Source: Chitiniphilus eburneus
Lineage (GTDB): Bacteria; Pseudomonadota; Gammaproteobacteria; Burkholderiales; Chitinibacteraceae
Assembly (NCBI RefSeq): GCF_005048205.1
Contig: NZ_SUMF01000001.1
Coordinates: 310,001 to 374,000, forward strand
Reading direction: 5' to 3'
Length of the DNA: 64,000 bases
Part shown: in pieces, positions 56,942 to 64,000 of the stretch
How positions within the stretch are numbered: the first letter of the stretch is position 1
Layout: every line of letters starts with the position of its first letter
Position numbers and translations under genes: made by a program
Notes under the pieces: generated by a model
Databases searched by the model: none
What the model was told of the DNA's origin: nothing
Seen by the model: only the letters and a program-made list of their open reading frames with translations

Positions 56942-57355
56942 TCACAGGCACAGGCGCGCGTACTCGATCTTGATGCAGCGATCCATCACCACAAAGATGC
57001 CGGCGGCACGGGCGCGCTCGGCGGCGGCATCGTTGACGATGCCAAGCTGAATCCAGATCGCCGGCAGTTCGAGGCGAATCGCTTCGTCCACCACGACGTC
57101 GATCTCTTCGGCGCGGCGAAAGACGTCCACCAGGTCGATGGCGCCCGGCACATCGGCCAGCGTGGCATAGGCCGTCTCGCCCAGCACGTCCACCACCTTG
57201 GGGCGCACGGGGACAATGGTGTAGCCAGCCCGCTGCATGAAGGCGGAAACACCGTAGCTGGGACGATCCGGGTTGGGCGACAGGCCCACCACGGCGATGC
57301 GTTTCACCCGGTGGAGCAATGCGCGAATCTCGTCGTCGCTGGGGTTCTGGAACAT
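56942..57355 (-). CDS. CoA-binding domain protein (YccU-like)
   Basis: 137-residue single-domain protein of the CoA-binding Rossmann family: IAVVGLSPNPDRPSYGVSAFMQRAGYTIVPVRPK followed by LADVPGAIDLVDVFRRAEEIDVVVDEAI and the terminal VVMDRCIKIEY. This is the small YccU form without ligase domains; its cellular role is not established. The ATG starts one base after the stop of the upstream GGDEF/EAL gene, so the two are co-transcribed. A start in an upstream frame is not needed. Confidence 0.9.
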   Translation of the reverse strand: MFQNPSDDEIRALLHRVKRIAVVGLSPNPDRPSYGVSAFMQRAGYTIVPVRPKVVDVLGETAYATLADVPGAIDLVDVFRRAEEIDVVVDEAIRLELPAIWIQLGIVNDAAAERARAAGIFVVMDRCIKIEYARLCL

Positions 57356-57356
57356 G

Positions 57357-60176
57357 TCAGTTCTCCATGATGCCGGGGTGGTTGCGCTGGGGTTTGTCCA
57401 GGTAGTAGCCCTGGACCAGGTCCACGCCGAACTCCACCAGCATGGTGTAGATGGTTTCGTTCTCGACGAATTCGGCGATGGTGGTCTTGTCCATGGCGTG
57501 GGCCATGTCCACCATGCCGCGTACGAAGACCTGGCTGTCGCGGTCATTGGGCAGATCGCGTACGAAGAAGCCATCGATCTTGAGAATGTCGGCCTTCAAT
57601 TGCTTGAGATAGGCGAATGAGGCGAAGCCGTTGCCGAAATCGTCCAGGCAGACGGTGCAGCCGGTGGCGCGCAATGCGTCGATGAAGCGCTGCGCATCGC
57701 GCAGATCGGAAACCGCCGCTGTTTCGGTCAGTTCCACCAGCAGGCGGCGCGGGTCCACACAGTGCACCCGCAGCATGTTGCTGATGAATTCGGGCAGCTC
57801 CGGCTCATCGAACGAGCGGCCAGAGATATTGATCGCCACCGACGGCATATTGGGCTTGGTGGCAAGCAGCTCGATGGTGCGCTTGATCACCCAGCGGTCG
57901 ATATCAACGATCTTGCCAGTCTTTTCCGCATGCGGGATGAAGTGCCCGGGCAGGATCAGGCCACCAGGATTCTGCGCATCGCGCATCCGCACCAGCGCCT
58001 CCAGGTGGACCAGATCGCGCTCCTTGGCGCCATAGATGCCCTGGTAGTGCAGTTCCAGGCCGTCGTTTTCCAGCGCCTCGACGATGCGATCCTTCCACGA
58101 CAAGCGCGTGAAGGCGTTGCGCGACTGGTCGGCATCCTGCCGGTACATGCGCCAGGTGGACTTGCCAGCGGACTTGGCCTGGTACATCGCCGAATCGGCG
58201 TGCGCCACCAACTCGCCAGGGCTGGCCGCGTGCTGAGGGAACAGCGCCACGCCCACCGACGACGATGGCCGCAAGACGTGGCCGTCCACCTTGAACTGAA
58301 TCTGCGTGACGCAATTGACGATGCGCTCGGCCAGTTTACTGACTTCGAATTCGGAGCAATCGGGCACCAGGATGGCGAATTCGTCGCCCCCCAGGCGGGA
58401 CAGTACTTCGTGGCGCCGCACCTGGGCGCCGATCTCGCGCGCGATGGCCTTGAGCAGTTCGTCGCCGATGCCGTGGCCGAAGGTATCGTTCACGTATTTG
58501 AATTCGTCCAGGTCGAAGAACAGCAACGCCATCGATGCCTGTCGCCGATCGGCTTCCGACACCATGCGTTCCAGTTCCTGCTGGAAGCGGTGGCGGTTAT
58601 AGAGCCCGGTAAGCGCATCGCGCTCGGCCAGGTTGATCATGCGCTCAGCCAGTTGCCGATCCTGGGTGACGTCTTCGTAAATCCACATCCGACCGCTGTC
58701 ATGCTGGCCGCTGCCGACGCGATAGCATTGCTGGGTGAGCACGCGGCCATCGTTCATCGTCAGCTCACCGTAATCGATCCGATCGTCGACCTGGGCCGAC
58801 TCCTTGAGATAGTGCGCGACGATGTCGCCGATCGCCGGACGGTTCTCGGCCTGCTGCAATACCTGCCCGATCGGCTTTTCGACGATGGGCGCGCTGTCGG
58901 GCACGCCCCACAGGTCGCAGAACGCCGGGTTGTGGAAGACCACGCGGTTATCCTGATCGACGAACAGGACGCCGAAGCGCATCGCCGACAGCAGCGCGGT
59001 CAGGCGCGCGCGTTCCGCTTCGGCGCGTTGCAGGTAGCTCTGCCCCAGCGCCTGGATCTGTCGCAACTCGATCACGGCCTTGCGCAGTGCCAGTCGGTCG
59101 TCCTTCAACTCGGAGTTGTCGCGGATACTGGCGCGCAGGCCGAGGTAATCGCCGCGGCTGTCGTACAGCGGTTGCCAGGAGGCGGCGGCCCAGAACAGGC
59201 TGCCATCGCGCCGTACCGCACGGAACTCGAAATCCTGTACCGACGAGCGATCGGCCAGCGCCAGATCCAGCGCTTCGTTCAGACGGACACGCTCGTCCGG
59301 GCTGGCGAGCGACAAGGGAAAGTCGCCCAGACGCATGCATTCGCTGACCGAATAGCCCGCCAGTCGCGACACCGAACCATTCACCCACACCAGCCGCCCT
59401 TCCGGGTCGAGCCATAGCTCGGTGGAGTAGGTGTAGTCGGCGATGGCGTGGAATTTTTCTTCGTTGTGGCGCAGCGCGACGATGCGCTCGCGGATGGCGC
59501 GCGACATTTCGTTGAAGCGCCGGGTCAGTTGCGCCACTTCGTCCTGGCCCGACGGCTCGGGCAGATCGACGTTGCCGCCCGACGCAGCCACTTCGGCCGC
59601 ACCGATCAGTTTGTAGAGCCGGTGCGTCAGCCATAGCCCGAGCAGCGCCATCAGTACGGCGGAGGCGACGATGCCGGCGATCATGGTCATGGCGTTCTGC
59701 AACGTCAACCGTTCGATGGCCTCGCGCATGATGCCGGTGGTGATACCGAAACGCAGTTGCCCCAGCGTTTCGCCGCCATATTCAATGGTGGTTTCGGCGT
59801 GGATCAGTACCGGGATGTCGCCGCCACCGGCAAGCCGGGTCGGCGGCGGCAAGGGTTGGGCGATATCCCAGCCCCGGGCACCGATCACGTGCTTCTGTGC
59901 ATCGAGCAATACCAGGTAGTCGATGCCCTCGGGCGCGCGGATGGTGTCGATCAGGTCCGTGGCACGGGCAAAGTCGTTGTTGGAAAGCGGGCCGGCAAAC
60001 GCGGCATTGAGCAGGCGCGCCAGCTCCTGCACACGCACGGCGGTGGTTTCGCTGGTGGCCTCCGACCAGATGCGGGAGGTATTGAACAGCAGGAAGGCCA
60101 GGATGATGCACTGCACCAATACGCTGGCAATGATCAACCTGGCGCGAAGCGAGCCTAGAGCGGTAAGGGAGCGCAT
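57357..60176 (-). CDS. membrane PAS-GGDEF-EAL protein (cyclic-di-GMP turnover)
   Basis: 939 residues: membrane helix about 13-31, periplasmic double-Cache-like or helical sensor about 35-160, second helix about 170-192, HAMP about 193-250, PAS domains about 260-385 and 415-510, GGDEF about 550-680 with intact GGDEF (SRLGGDEFAIL), and EAL about 700-925. The EAL domain keeps the catalytic motifs (HLEALVRM, NISGRSF, ELTETAA, LDDFGNGFASF, QGYYLDKP), with FVENE in place of the usual EGVE. The RxxD inhibitory site is RRHE. It may therefore make or degrade cyclic-di-GMP. ATG at 60176. Confidence 0.92.
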   Translation of the reverse strand: MRSLTALGSLRARLIIASVLVQCIILAFLLFNTSRIWSEATSETTAVRVQELARLLNAAFAGPLSNNDFARATDLIDTIRAPEGIDYLVLLDAQKHVIGARGWDIAQPLPPPTRLAGGGDIPVLIHAETTIEYGGETLGQLRFGITTGIMREAIERLTLQNAMTMIAGIVASAVLMALLGLWLTHRLYKLIGAAEVAASGGNVDLPEPSGQDEVAQLTRRFNEMSRAIRERIVALRHNEEKFHAIADYTYSTELWLDPEGRLVWVNGSVSRLAGYSVSECMRLGDFPLSLASPDERVRLNEALDLALADRSSVQDFEFRAVRRDGSLFWAAASWQPLYDSRGDYLGLRASIRDNSELKDDRLALRKAVIELRQIQALGQSYLQRAEAERARLTALLSAMRFGVLFVDQDNRVVFHNPAFCDLWGVPDSAPIVEKPIGQVLQQAENRPAIGDIVAHYLKESAQVDDRIDYGELTMNDGRVLTQQCYRVGSGQHDSGRMWIYEDVTQDRQLAERMINLAERDALTGLYNRHRFQQELERMVSEADRRQASMALLFFDLDEFKYVNDTFGHGIGDELLKAIAREIGAQVRRHEVLSRLGGDEFAILVPDCSEFEVSKLAERIVNCVTQIQFKVDGHVLRPSSSVGVALFPQHAASPGELVAHADSAMYQAKSAGKSTWRMYRQDADQSRNAFTRLSWKDRIVEALENDGLELHYQGIYGAKERDLVHLEALVRMRDAQNPGGLILPGHFIPHAEKTGKIVDIDRWVIKRTIELLATKPNMPSVAINISGRSFDEPELPEFISNMLRVHCVDPRRLLVELTETAAVSDLRDAQRFIDALRATGCTVCLDDFGNGFASFAYLKQLKADILKIDGFFVRDLPNDRDSQVFVRGMVDMAHAMDKTTIAEFVENETIYTMLVEFGVDLVQGYYLDKPQRNHPGIMEN

Positions 60177-60300
60177 CGGTGGGGATAATCCGGCTCGAGG
60201 CCGACTCCTGTTGTTATGGGGGGCTGCAATGGCCCCGCGCGGTGCGCGCTCCGCAGGTTGCCTCGACCACAACCTGGGACAAGCTGGCACTGACGATACG

Positions 60301-61617
60301 TTAGCGCTTCAGCGCCTTGATGAATACCTTGGATCGCCTCTGGTAATTGTATAGGCGCTTTTTCTCCATCGGCAGTTCCTCCACCGACGCCTGCGCGAAC
60401 CCGCGCTCGACGAACCAGTGGCTGGTACGGGTGGTCAGGGCAAACAACTGGGTCATGCCCAGGCTGCGCGCCTGCTGCTCGACATGCCGCAATAGCTCGG
60501 CCCCCCGGTCCTCGTCGCGATAGTCGGGATCGATCACCAGGCAGGCCAGTTCGGCCATCCTGCTGTCGGGAAAGGGATGGATGGCCACACATCCGATAAT
60601 CTTGCCGTCATGCTCCAGCACCGAATAGCGGTGAATTTCGCGCTCGATCAGTTCGCGCCCACGCTTGACCAGCACACCCTGGTCTTCCAGCGGCTCCATC
60701 AGCGCCAGCATGCCGCCCACATCGTCGATATCGGCCTGCCGCAGCGCCTCCAGCGGTTCGCGCGAGATCATGGTGCCGATCCCATCGTGGGTGAACAGCT
60801 CCATCAGCAGGCCGCCATCCACGTGGTGGCTGATCAGGTGAGCACGGTTCACGCCGCGCCGCACCGCGCGGATGGCGCAGGGCAGATAAAGGCGGATGTC
60901 TTCGTTGGATTCGGGATGCGCGGTAAGGAACTGCTCGGCTTCCAGGGCCGTCAGCTCGGGCTGGAGTTCGCCTTCCGCGTCGATCACGCCGTCATGGCCG
61001 AACAGGAACAGCAGCTTGTCGGCCTTGAGCGCGACGGCAACGCTGGTGGCGACATCCTCCAGCGGCAGGTTGAACACCTCGCCGGTGGGCGAATAGCCCA
61101 GGGTGGAGAGCAGCACCAGTTCGCCGTCCTCCAGCCGGTAGTTGATCGCAGTGGTATCCACCTTGCGCACTTCGCCGGTGTACAGCAGGTCGATACCGTC
61201 GCGCACGCCCATGGGCTGCGCGGTGATGAAGTTGCCGGCGGAAACGCGAATATCGGCATTGGCCATCGGCGAGTTCGCCAGGCCGATCGACAGCAGCGAT
61301 TCGATCTCCACCCGCACCTGGCCCGATGCCTGGATCACACATTCCAGTGTTTCCCCATCGGTGACACGCAAGCCGTGGTGGTAACGCACTTCCAGCCCGC
61401 GCTCGGCCATGCGCGCCTCGATCTGCGGCCGCGCGCCATGCACCACCACCAATCGAACACCCAGGCTGGTCAGCAGGTTGATGTCATGGGTCAGCGTGAC
61501 AAAGCGGCCATCGCGCACCACTTCGCCTCCCAGCGCAATGACGAAGGTACGCCCCCGAAAGGCGTGGATGTACGGGGCGGCCTGGCGAAACCATTGGACG
61601 AAATCGGCGGCGTGCAT
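60301..61617 (-). CDS. argA: N-acetylglutamate synthase
   Basis: First step of arginine synthesis: acetyl-CoA plus glutamate to N-acetylglutamate. The 438-residue product joins an N-terminal amino-acid-kinase domain (TFVIALGGEVVRDG, LVVVHGARPQIEARM), which senses arginine, to a C-terminal GNAT domain (AELACLVIDPDYRDEDRGAELLRHVEQQA, FALTTRTSHWFVERGF). Length and layout match the proteobacterial ArgA family. GGAGAA precedes the ATG at 61617. It lies 124 bases upstream of the PAS-GGDEF-EAL gene, with no clear terminator between. Confidence 0.96.
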   Translation of the reverse strand: MHAADFVQWFRQAAPYIHAFRGRTFVIALGGEVVRDGRFVTLTHDINLLTSLGVRLVVVHGARPQIEARMAERGLEVRYHHGLRVTDGETLECVIQASGQVRVEIESLLSIGLANSPMANADIRVSAGNFITAQPMGVRDGIDLLYTGEVRKVDTTAINYRLEDGELVLLSTLGYSPTGEVFNLPLEDVATSVAVALKADKLLFLFGHDGVIDAEGELQPELTALEAEQFLTAHPESNEDIRLYLPCAIRAVRRGVNRAHLISHHVDGGLLMELFTHDGIGTMISREPLEALRQADIDDVGGMLALMEPLEDQGVLVKRGRELIEREIHRYSVLEHDGKIIGCVAIHPFPDSRMAELACLVIDPDYRDEDRGAELLRHVEQQARSLGMTQLFALTTRTSHWFVERGFAQASVEELPMEKKRLYNYQRRSKVFIKALKR

Positions 61618-61711
61618 GTGTTCTCCTTGGCCGTAAGAATAACGGGCCACCGGATGCTTGGAAACGTGACGACTACGGATGCGCAGCGTGGGAATGGGTC
61701 AACGCCACGGC

Positions 61712-62731
61712 TCAGGTCTGGTCGGGGTAGCCGTCGGGGTTGCCCGATTGCCAGCACCAGGCGTCGCGGCACATATCGTCCAGCGTCTTTTCCGCGCGCC
61801 AGTCCAGCACACGCTCCGCCTGGGCGGGGTCGGCATAGCAACTGGCAATGTCGCCGGCACGGCGCGCCACGATCTGGAATGGCACGGGCCGGCCGCTGGC
61901 GCGTTCGAAGGCGCGCACCATGTCCAGCACCGAATAGCCCTGGCCAGTACCCAGGTTGACAGCGAAGCAACCGGTCGATTGGCGCAGAGCTTCCAACGCC
62001 CTCACATGGCCGCGTGCCAGATCCACCACATGGATGTAATCGCGCACCCCGGTACCGTCCGGCGTCGGGTAATCGCCGCCGAATACCGACAGCTTCTCGC
62101 GCTTGCCCACCGCCACCTGCGCCACATACGGCAGCAGGTTATTGGGAATACCGCACGGGTCTTCGCCGATCAGGCCGGATTCGTGCGCGCCAACCGGGTT
62201 GAAGTAGCGCAGGATGGCCAGGTCCCAGCCGGCATCCGAGCGATACAGATCGCGCAGCATGTCCTCGATCATCAACTTGGAGCGGCCATACGGATTGGTG
62301 GCGGACAGCGGAAAATCCTCGCGGATCGGCACGGTGTGCGGGTCGCCGTAGACGGTGGCGGAGGAGGAGAACACCAGTTTGCGCACGCCGGCGGCACGCA
62401 TCGCTTCCAGGAGGCGCACGGTGCCGACGAAGTTGTTGTCGTAGTAGGCCAGCGGCTGCTCGACCGATTCTCCCACCGCCTTCAGGCCGGCGAAGTGCAC
62501 CACGGCACCGATGGGCCAGCGGGCGAACACCGCATCCAGCGCGGCTCGATCGCGGATATCGCCCTGGATGCACGGCACGGTGCGGCCGGTGATGCGTTCC
62601 AGCCGCGCCACGACCTCGGGCTTGGCATTGGAGAAATTATCGAAGATCACCGGCGTGAAGCCGGCCTGGATCAGCTCGACGTAGGTATGGGAGCCGATAT
62701 AGCCCGCACCGCCAGTCAACAGGATATGCAT
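61712..62731 (-). CDS. galE: UDP-glucose 4-epimerase
   Basis: Interconverts UDP-glucose and UDP-galactose for polysaccharide synthesis or galactose use. The 339-residue SDR protein starts MHILLTGGAGYIGSHTYVEL with the NAD motif GxxGxxG, and has the Ser-Tyr-Lys catalytic set: SSSATVYG, and NPYGRSKLMIE with Tyr and Lys four apart. The start at 62731 is set by the glycine motif at residue 7; no strong ribosome site is seen. No other galactose gene is present; LPS or capsule is the likely use. It follows lptG by 45 bases on the minus strand. Confidence 0.95.
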   Translation of the reverse strand: MHILLTGGAGYIGSHTYVELIQAGFTPVIFDNFSNAKPEVVARLERITGRTVPCIQGDIRDRAALDAVFARWPIGAVVHFAGLKAVGESVEQPLAYYDNNFVGTVRLLEAMRAAGVRKLVFSSSATVYGDPHTVPIREDFPLSATNPYGRSKLMIEDMLRDLYRSDAGWDLAILRYFNPVGAHESGLIGEDPCGIPNNLLPYVAQVAVGKREKLSVFGGDYPTPDGTGVRDYIHVVDLARGHVRALEALRQSTGCFAVNLGTGQGYSVLDMVRAFERASGRPVPFQIVARRAGDIASCYADPAQAERVLDWRAEKTLDDMCRDAWCWQSGNPDGYPDQT

Positions 62732-62776
62732 GAATTGGGTCTTCCTCGATGGTTCCATCCCGCGCGCTTGCCGGGA

Positions 62777-63856
62777 TTACCGTCTCTCTTGCCGCCACAA
62801 CAGCAGCAACGCAACCACCATGAACAGCAGCGTTGGAATAGACACGACCAGCGGTGGCGGCCAGTTGTTGAGCTGCCCCAGGTAGACCACCACCCGGTTG
62901 AGGAAGTGGAATGCCAGGCCGGCCAGGATGCCGACAAACAGGTGAGCACCCACATTGGCGGAGCGACGTTGCGATTGAGCGAACGGCAGGGCGATCACCA
63001 TCATCGACAGACAGGCGAGCGGATAGAACAACTTGCCCCACAGCGCGAGTTCGTAACGGCTGGTCTGCTGCTTGTTGCGCTTGAGGTGGTCGATATAGCG
63101 GTACAGCGACTGTGCCGACATCTGGCCCGGCTCCACCAGCAGCACCGCCAGCATTTCCGGCGTGATCGAGGTCTTCCATTCCAGCTTGGCCGGTACGACC
63201 ACCTGCACGGCCTGCATGTCCTTGGCGAAGCGGGTTTCGCGCGGGCCGGTCAGTTCCCAGCGACCATTGCCCACGTAATGCCCTTCCAGACCCTCGATGA
63301 TGCGGTTCAGCGTCATCCCCTCGCCCAGTTCATAGATGCGCACGCCCAGTACGGTCAGGTCGGGCAGCATCTCCCCGATATTGACGATCTGCCGGTCATC
63401 CTTCACCCATACGCCGGAGCGGAACTCACCTACCAGCATCTTCTTGGTGGCCGATAGCCGATGCTGATTGGCCATGCGCTCGGCCTGCGGCACGATGAAC
63501 TCGCCCAGCGCCACCGTGGCCATGGCATAGGCGATGCCGGCCAGCAGCAGCCAGACCAGCAGGCGCAGCACCGACACGCCGGAGGAGCGCATCACGGTCA
63601 GCTCGGAATGCCCGGCCAGATTGGCCAGCGCAAAGATGGCGCCGATCAGCACCGCGATCGGCATCAGGTCATACGCATTGCCCGGCGTGCGCAGCAGCAC
63701 GAAGATCACCGCATCGGCCAGCCGATAACCGCCTTCACCCAGGTTGGACAGTTCGGCGATGAAGTCGAAAAAGGTATACAGCCCGAGCAACCCCAGCAGC
63801 GTGAACGCCACGAAGAGTGTCAGTTCCTTGAACAGATAGCGTGCCAGCAGGCTCAT
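62777..63856 (-). CDS. lptG: LPS export ABC transporter permease LptG
   Basis: Inner-membrane permease of LptB2FG, which extracts LPS and passes it to the Lpt bridge. The 359-residue protein has membrane helices at about 12-35, 55-80, 97-120, then a periplasmic beta-jellyroll (about 130-265), and three more helices (about 270-355). Typical features: YLFKELTLFVAFTLLGLLGLY, GHSELTVMRSSGVS and LPFAQSQRRSANVGAHLFVG. Its ATG overlaps the lptF stop (ATGA), the standard lptF-lptG pairing. Confidence 0.96.
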   Translation of the reverse strand: MSLLARYLFKELTLFVAFTLLGLLGLYTFFDFIAELSNLGEGGYRLADAVIFVLLRTPGNAYDLMPIAVLIGAIFALANLAGHSELTVMRSSGVSVLRLLVWLLLAGIAYAMATVALGEFIVPQAERMANQHRLSATKKMLVGEFRSGVWVKDDRQIVNIGEMLPDLTVLGVRIYELGEGMTLNRIIEGLEGHYVGNGRWELTGPRETRFAKDMQAVQVVVPAKLEWKTSITPEMLAVLLVEPGQMSAQSLYRYIDHLKRNKQQTSRYELALWGKLFYPLACLSMMVIALPFAQSQRRSANVGAHLFVGILAGLAFHFLNRVVVYLGQLNNWPPPLVVSIPTLLFMVVALLLLWRQERR

Positions 63857-64000
63857 TTGGCGGACCTCAGCCGGCTACGCCAGCGATACATCCACACCGT
63901 GATGCCGAGTGCCACCCCATGCAACGGCCACATGCCCAGCCACACCGGCACCTTGCCGGTTGCGATCCAGACCTGGCCCAGGTTGATGCAGTTGTAATAA
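63853..64000 (-). CDS. lptF: LPS export permease LptF, C-terminal fragment
   Basis: The last 49 codons of a gene running off the right end. The tail reads NCINLGQVWIATGKVP, then VWLGMWPLHGVALGITVWMY and ends RSRLRSAK, matching the terminal membrane helix of LptF. The stop overlaps the lptG start, as expected for lptFG. Partial because of the window edge, not because of mutation. Confidence 0.9.
   Translation of the reverse strand, partial: YYNCINLGQVWIATGKVPVWLGMWPLHGVALGITVWMYRWRSRLRSAK

Overview
The window is about 65% GC, densely coded and free of rRNA, tRNA and phage genes. Gene content and order (gatCAB, dusB-fis-purH, dapF-DUF484-xerC, lptF-lptG, RNase II-like, panD) suggest a betaproteobacterium, most likely Neisseriales near the chitin-degrading Chitinibacteraceae/Chromobacteriaceae. 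That placement is inferred from gene content and from chitin-binding modules on a secreted protease; no species is named.

Layout. 1-13.4 kb, plus strand, is mostly housekeeping: gatC-gmhA-gatA-GNAT-gatB, a glutathione transferase, dusB-fis, purH-pagP-purD, hemA, prfA. 13.6-26.7 kb holds a membrane diguanylate cyclase, periplasmic asparaginase, a BOF protein, a LysR regulator divergent from an old-yellow-enzyme/quinone-oxidoreductase pair, an RNase II-family exonuclease, panD, a secreted M60 peptidase with two chitin-binding-type modules, and a PfkB kinase. 26.8-40 kb, minus strand, is one large chemosensory cluster: short MCP, cheY, STAS, cheA, MCP, cheW, MCP, cheW, cheR, cheD, cheB and a REC-EAL protein. 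40.3-49.5 kb is a sugar-sensing/uptake locus: sensor kinase, OmpR-type regulator and a solute-binding protein on the minus strand, divergent from a CUT1-type ABC importer. 49.8-53.8 kb holds an orphan binding protein, ada, an MFS exporter and a PAAR protein. 54.2-64 kb, minus strand, holds xerC, DUF484, dapF, a CoA-binding protein, a PAS/GGDEF/EAL protein, argA, galE, lptG and the end of lptF.

Themes. Three proteins make or break cyclic-di-GMP, and the CheA linker carries a motif resembling the MshEN cyclic-di-GMP-binding repeat, so the chemosensory cluster may be wired to that messenger. Envelope genes (gmhA, pagP, galE, lptFG) are scattered, two of them inserted inside housekeeping operons. 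The sugar locus looks like a three-component sensing system (binding protein plus kinase plus regulator) facing its transporter.

Non-coding structure is unusually rich in the 38-54 kb part: a bipartite palindromic repeat family in several intergenic spaces, a 168-bp tandem duplication between the two permease genes, a 279-bp element with 27-bp terminal inverted repeats, GTGAGG-type repeats forming an inverted pair, and a row of hairpins between the binding-protein and permease genes.
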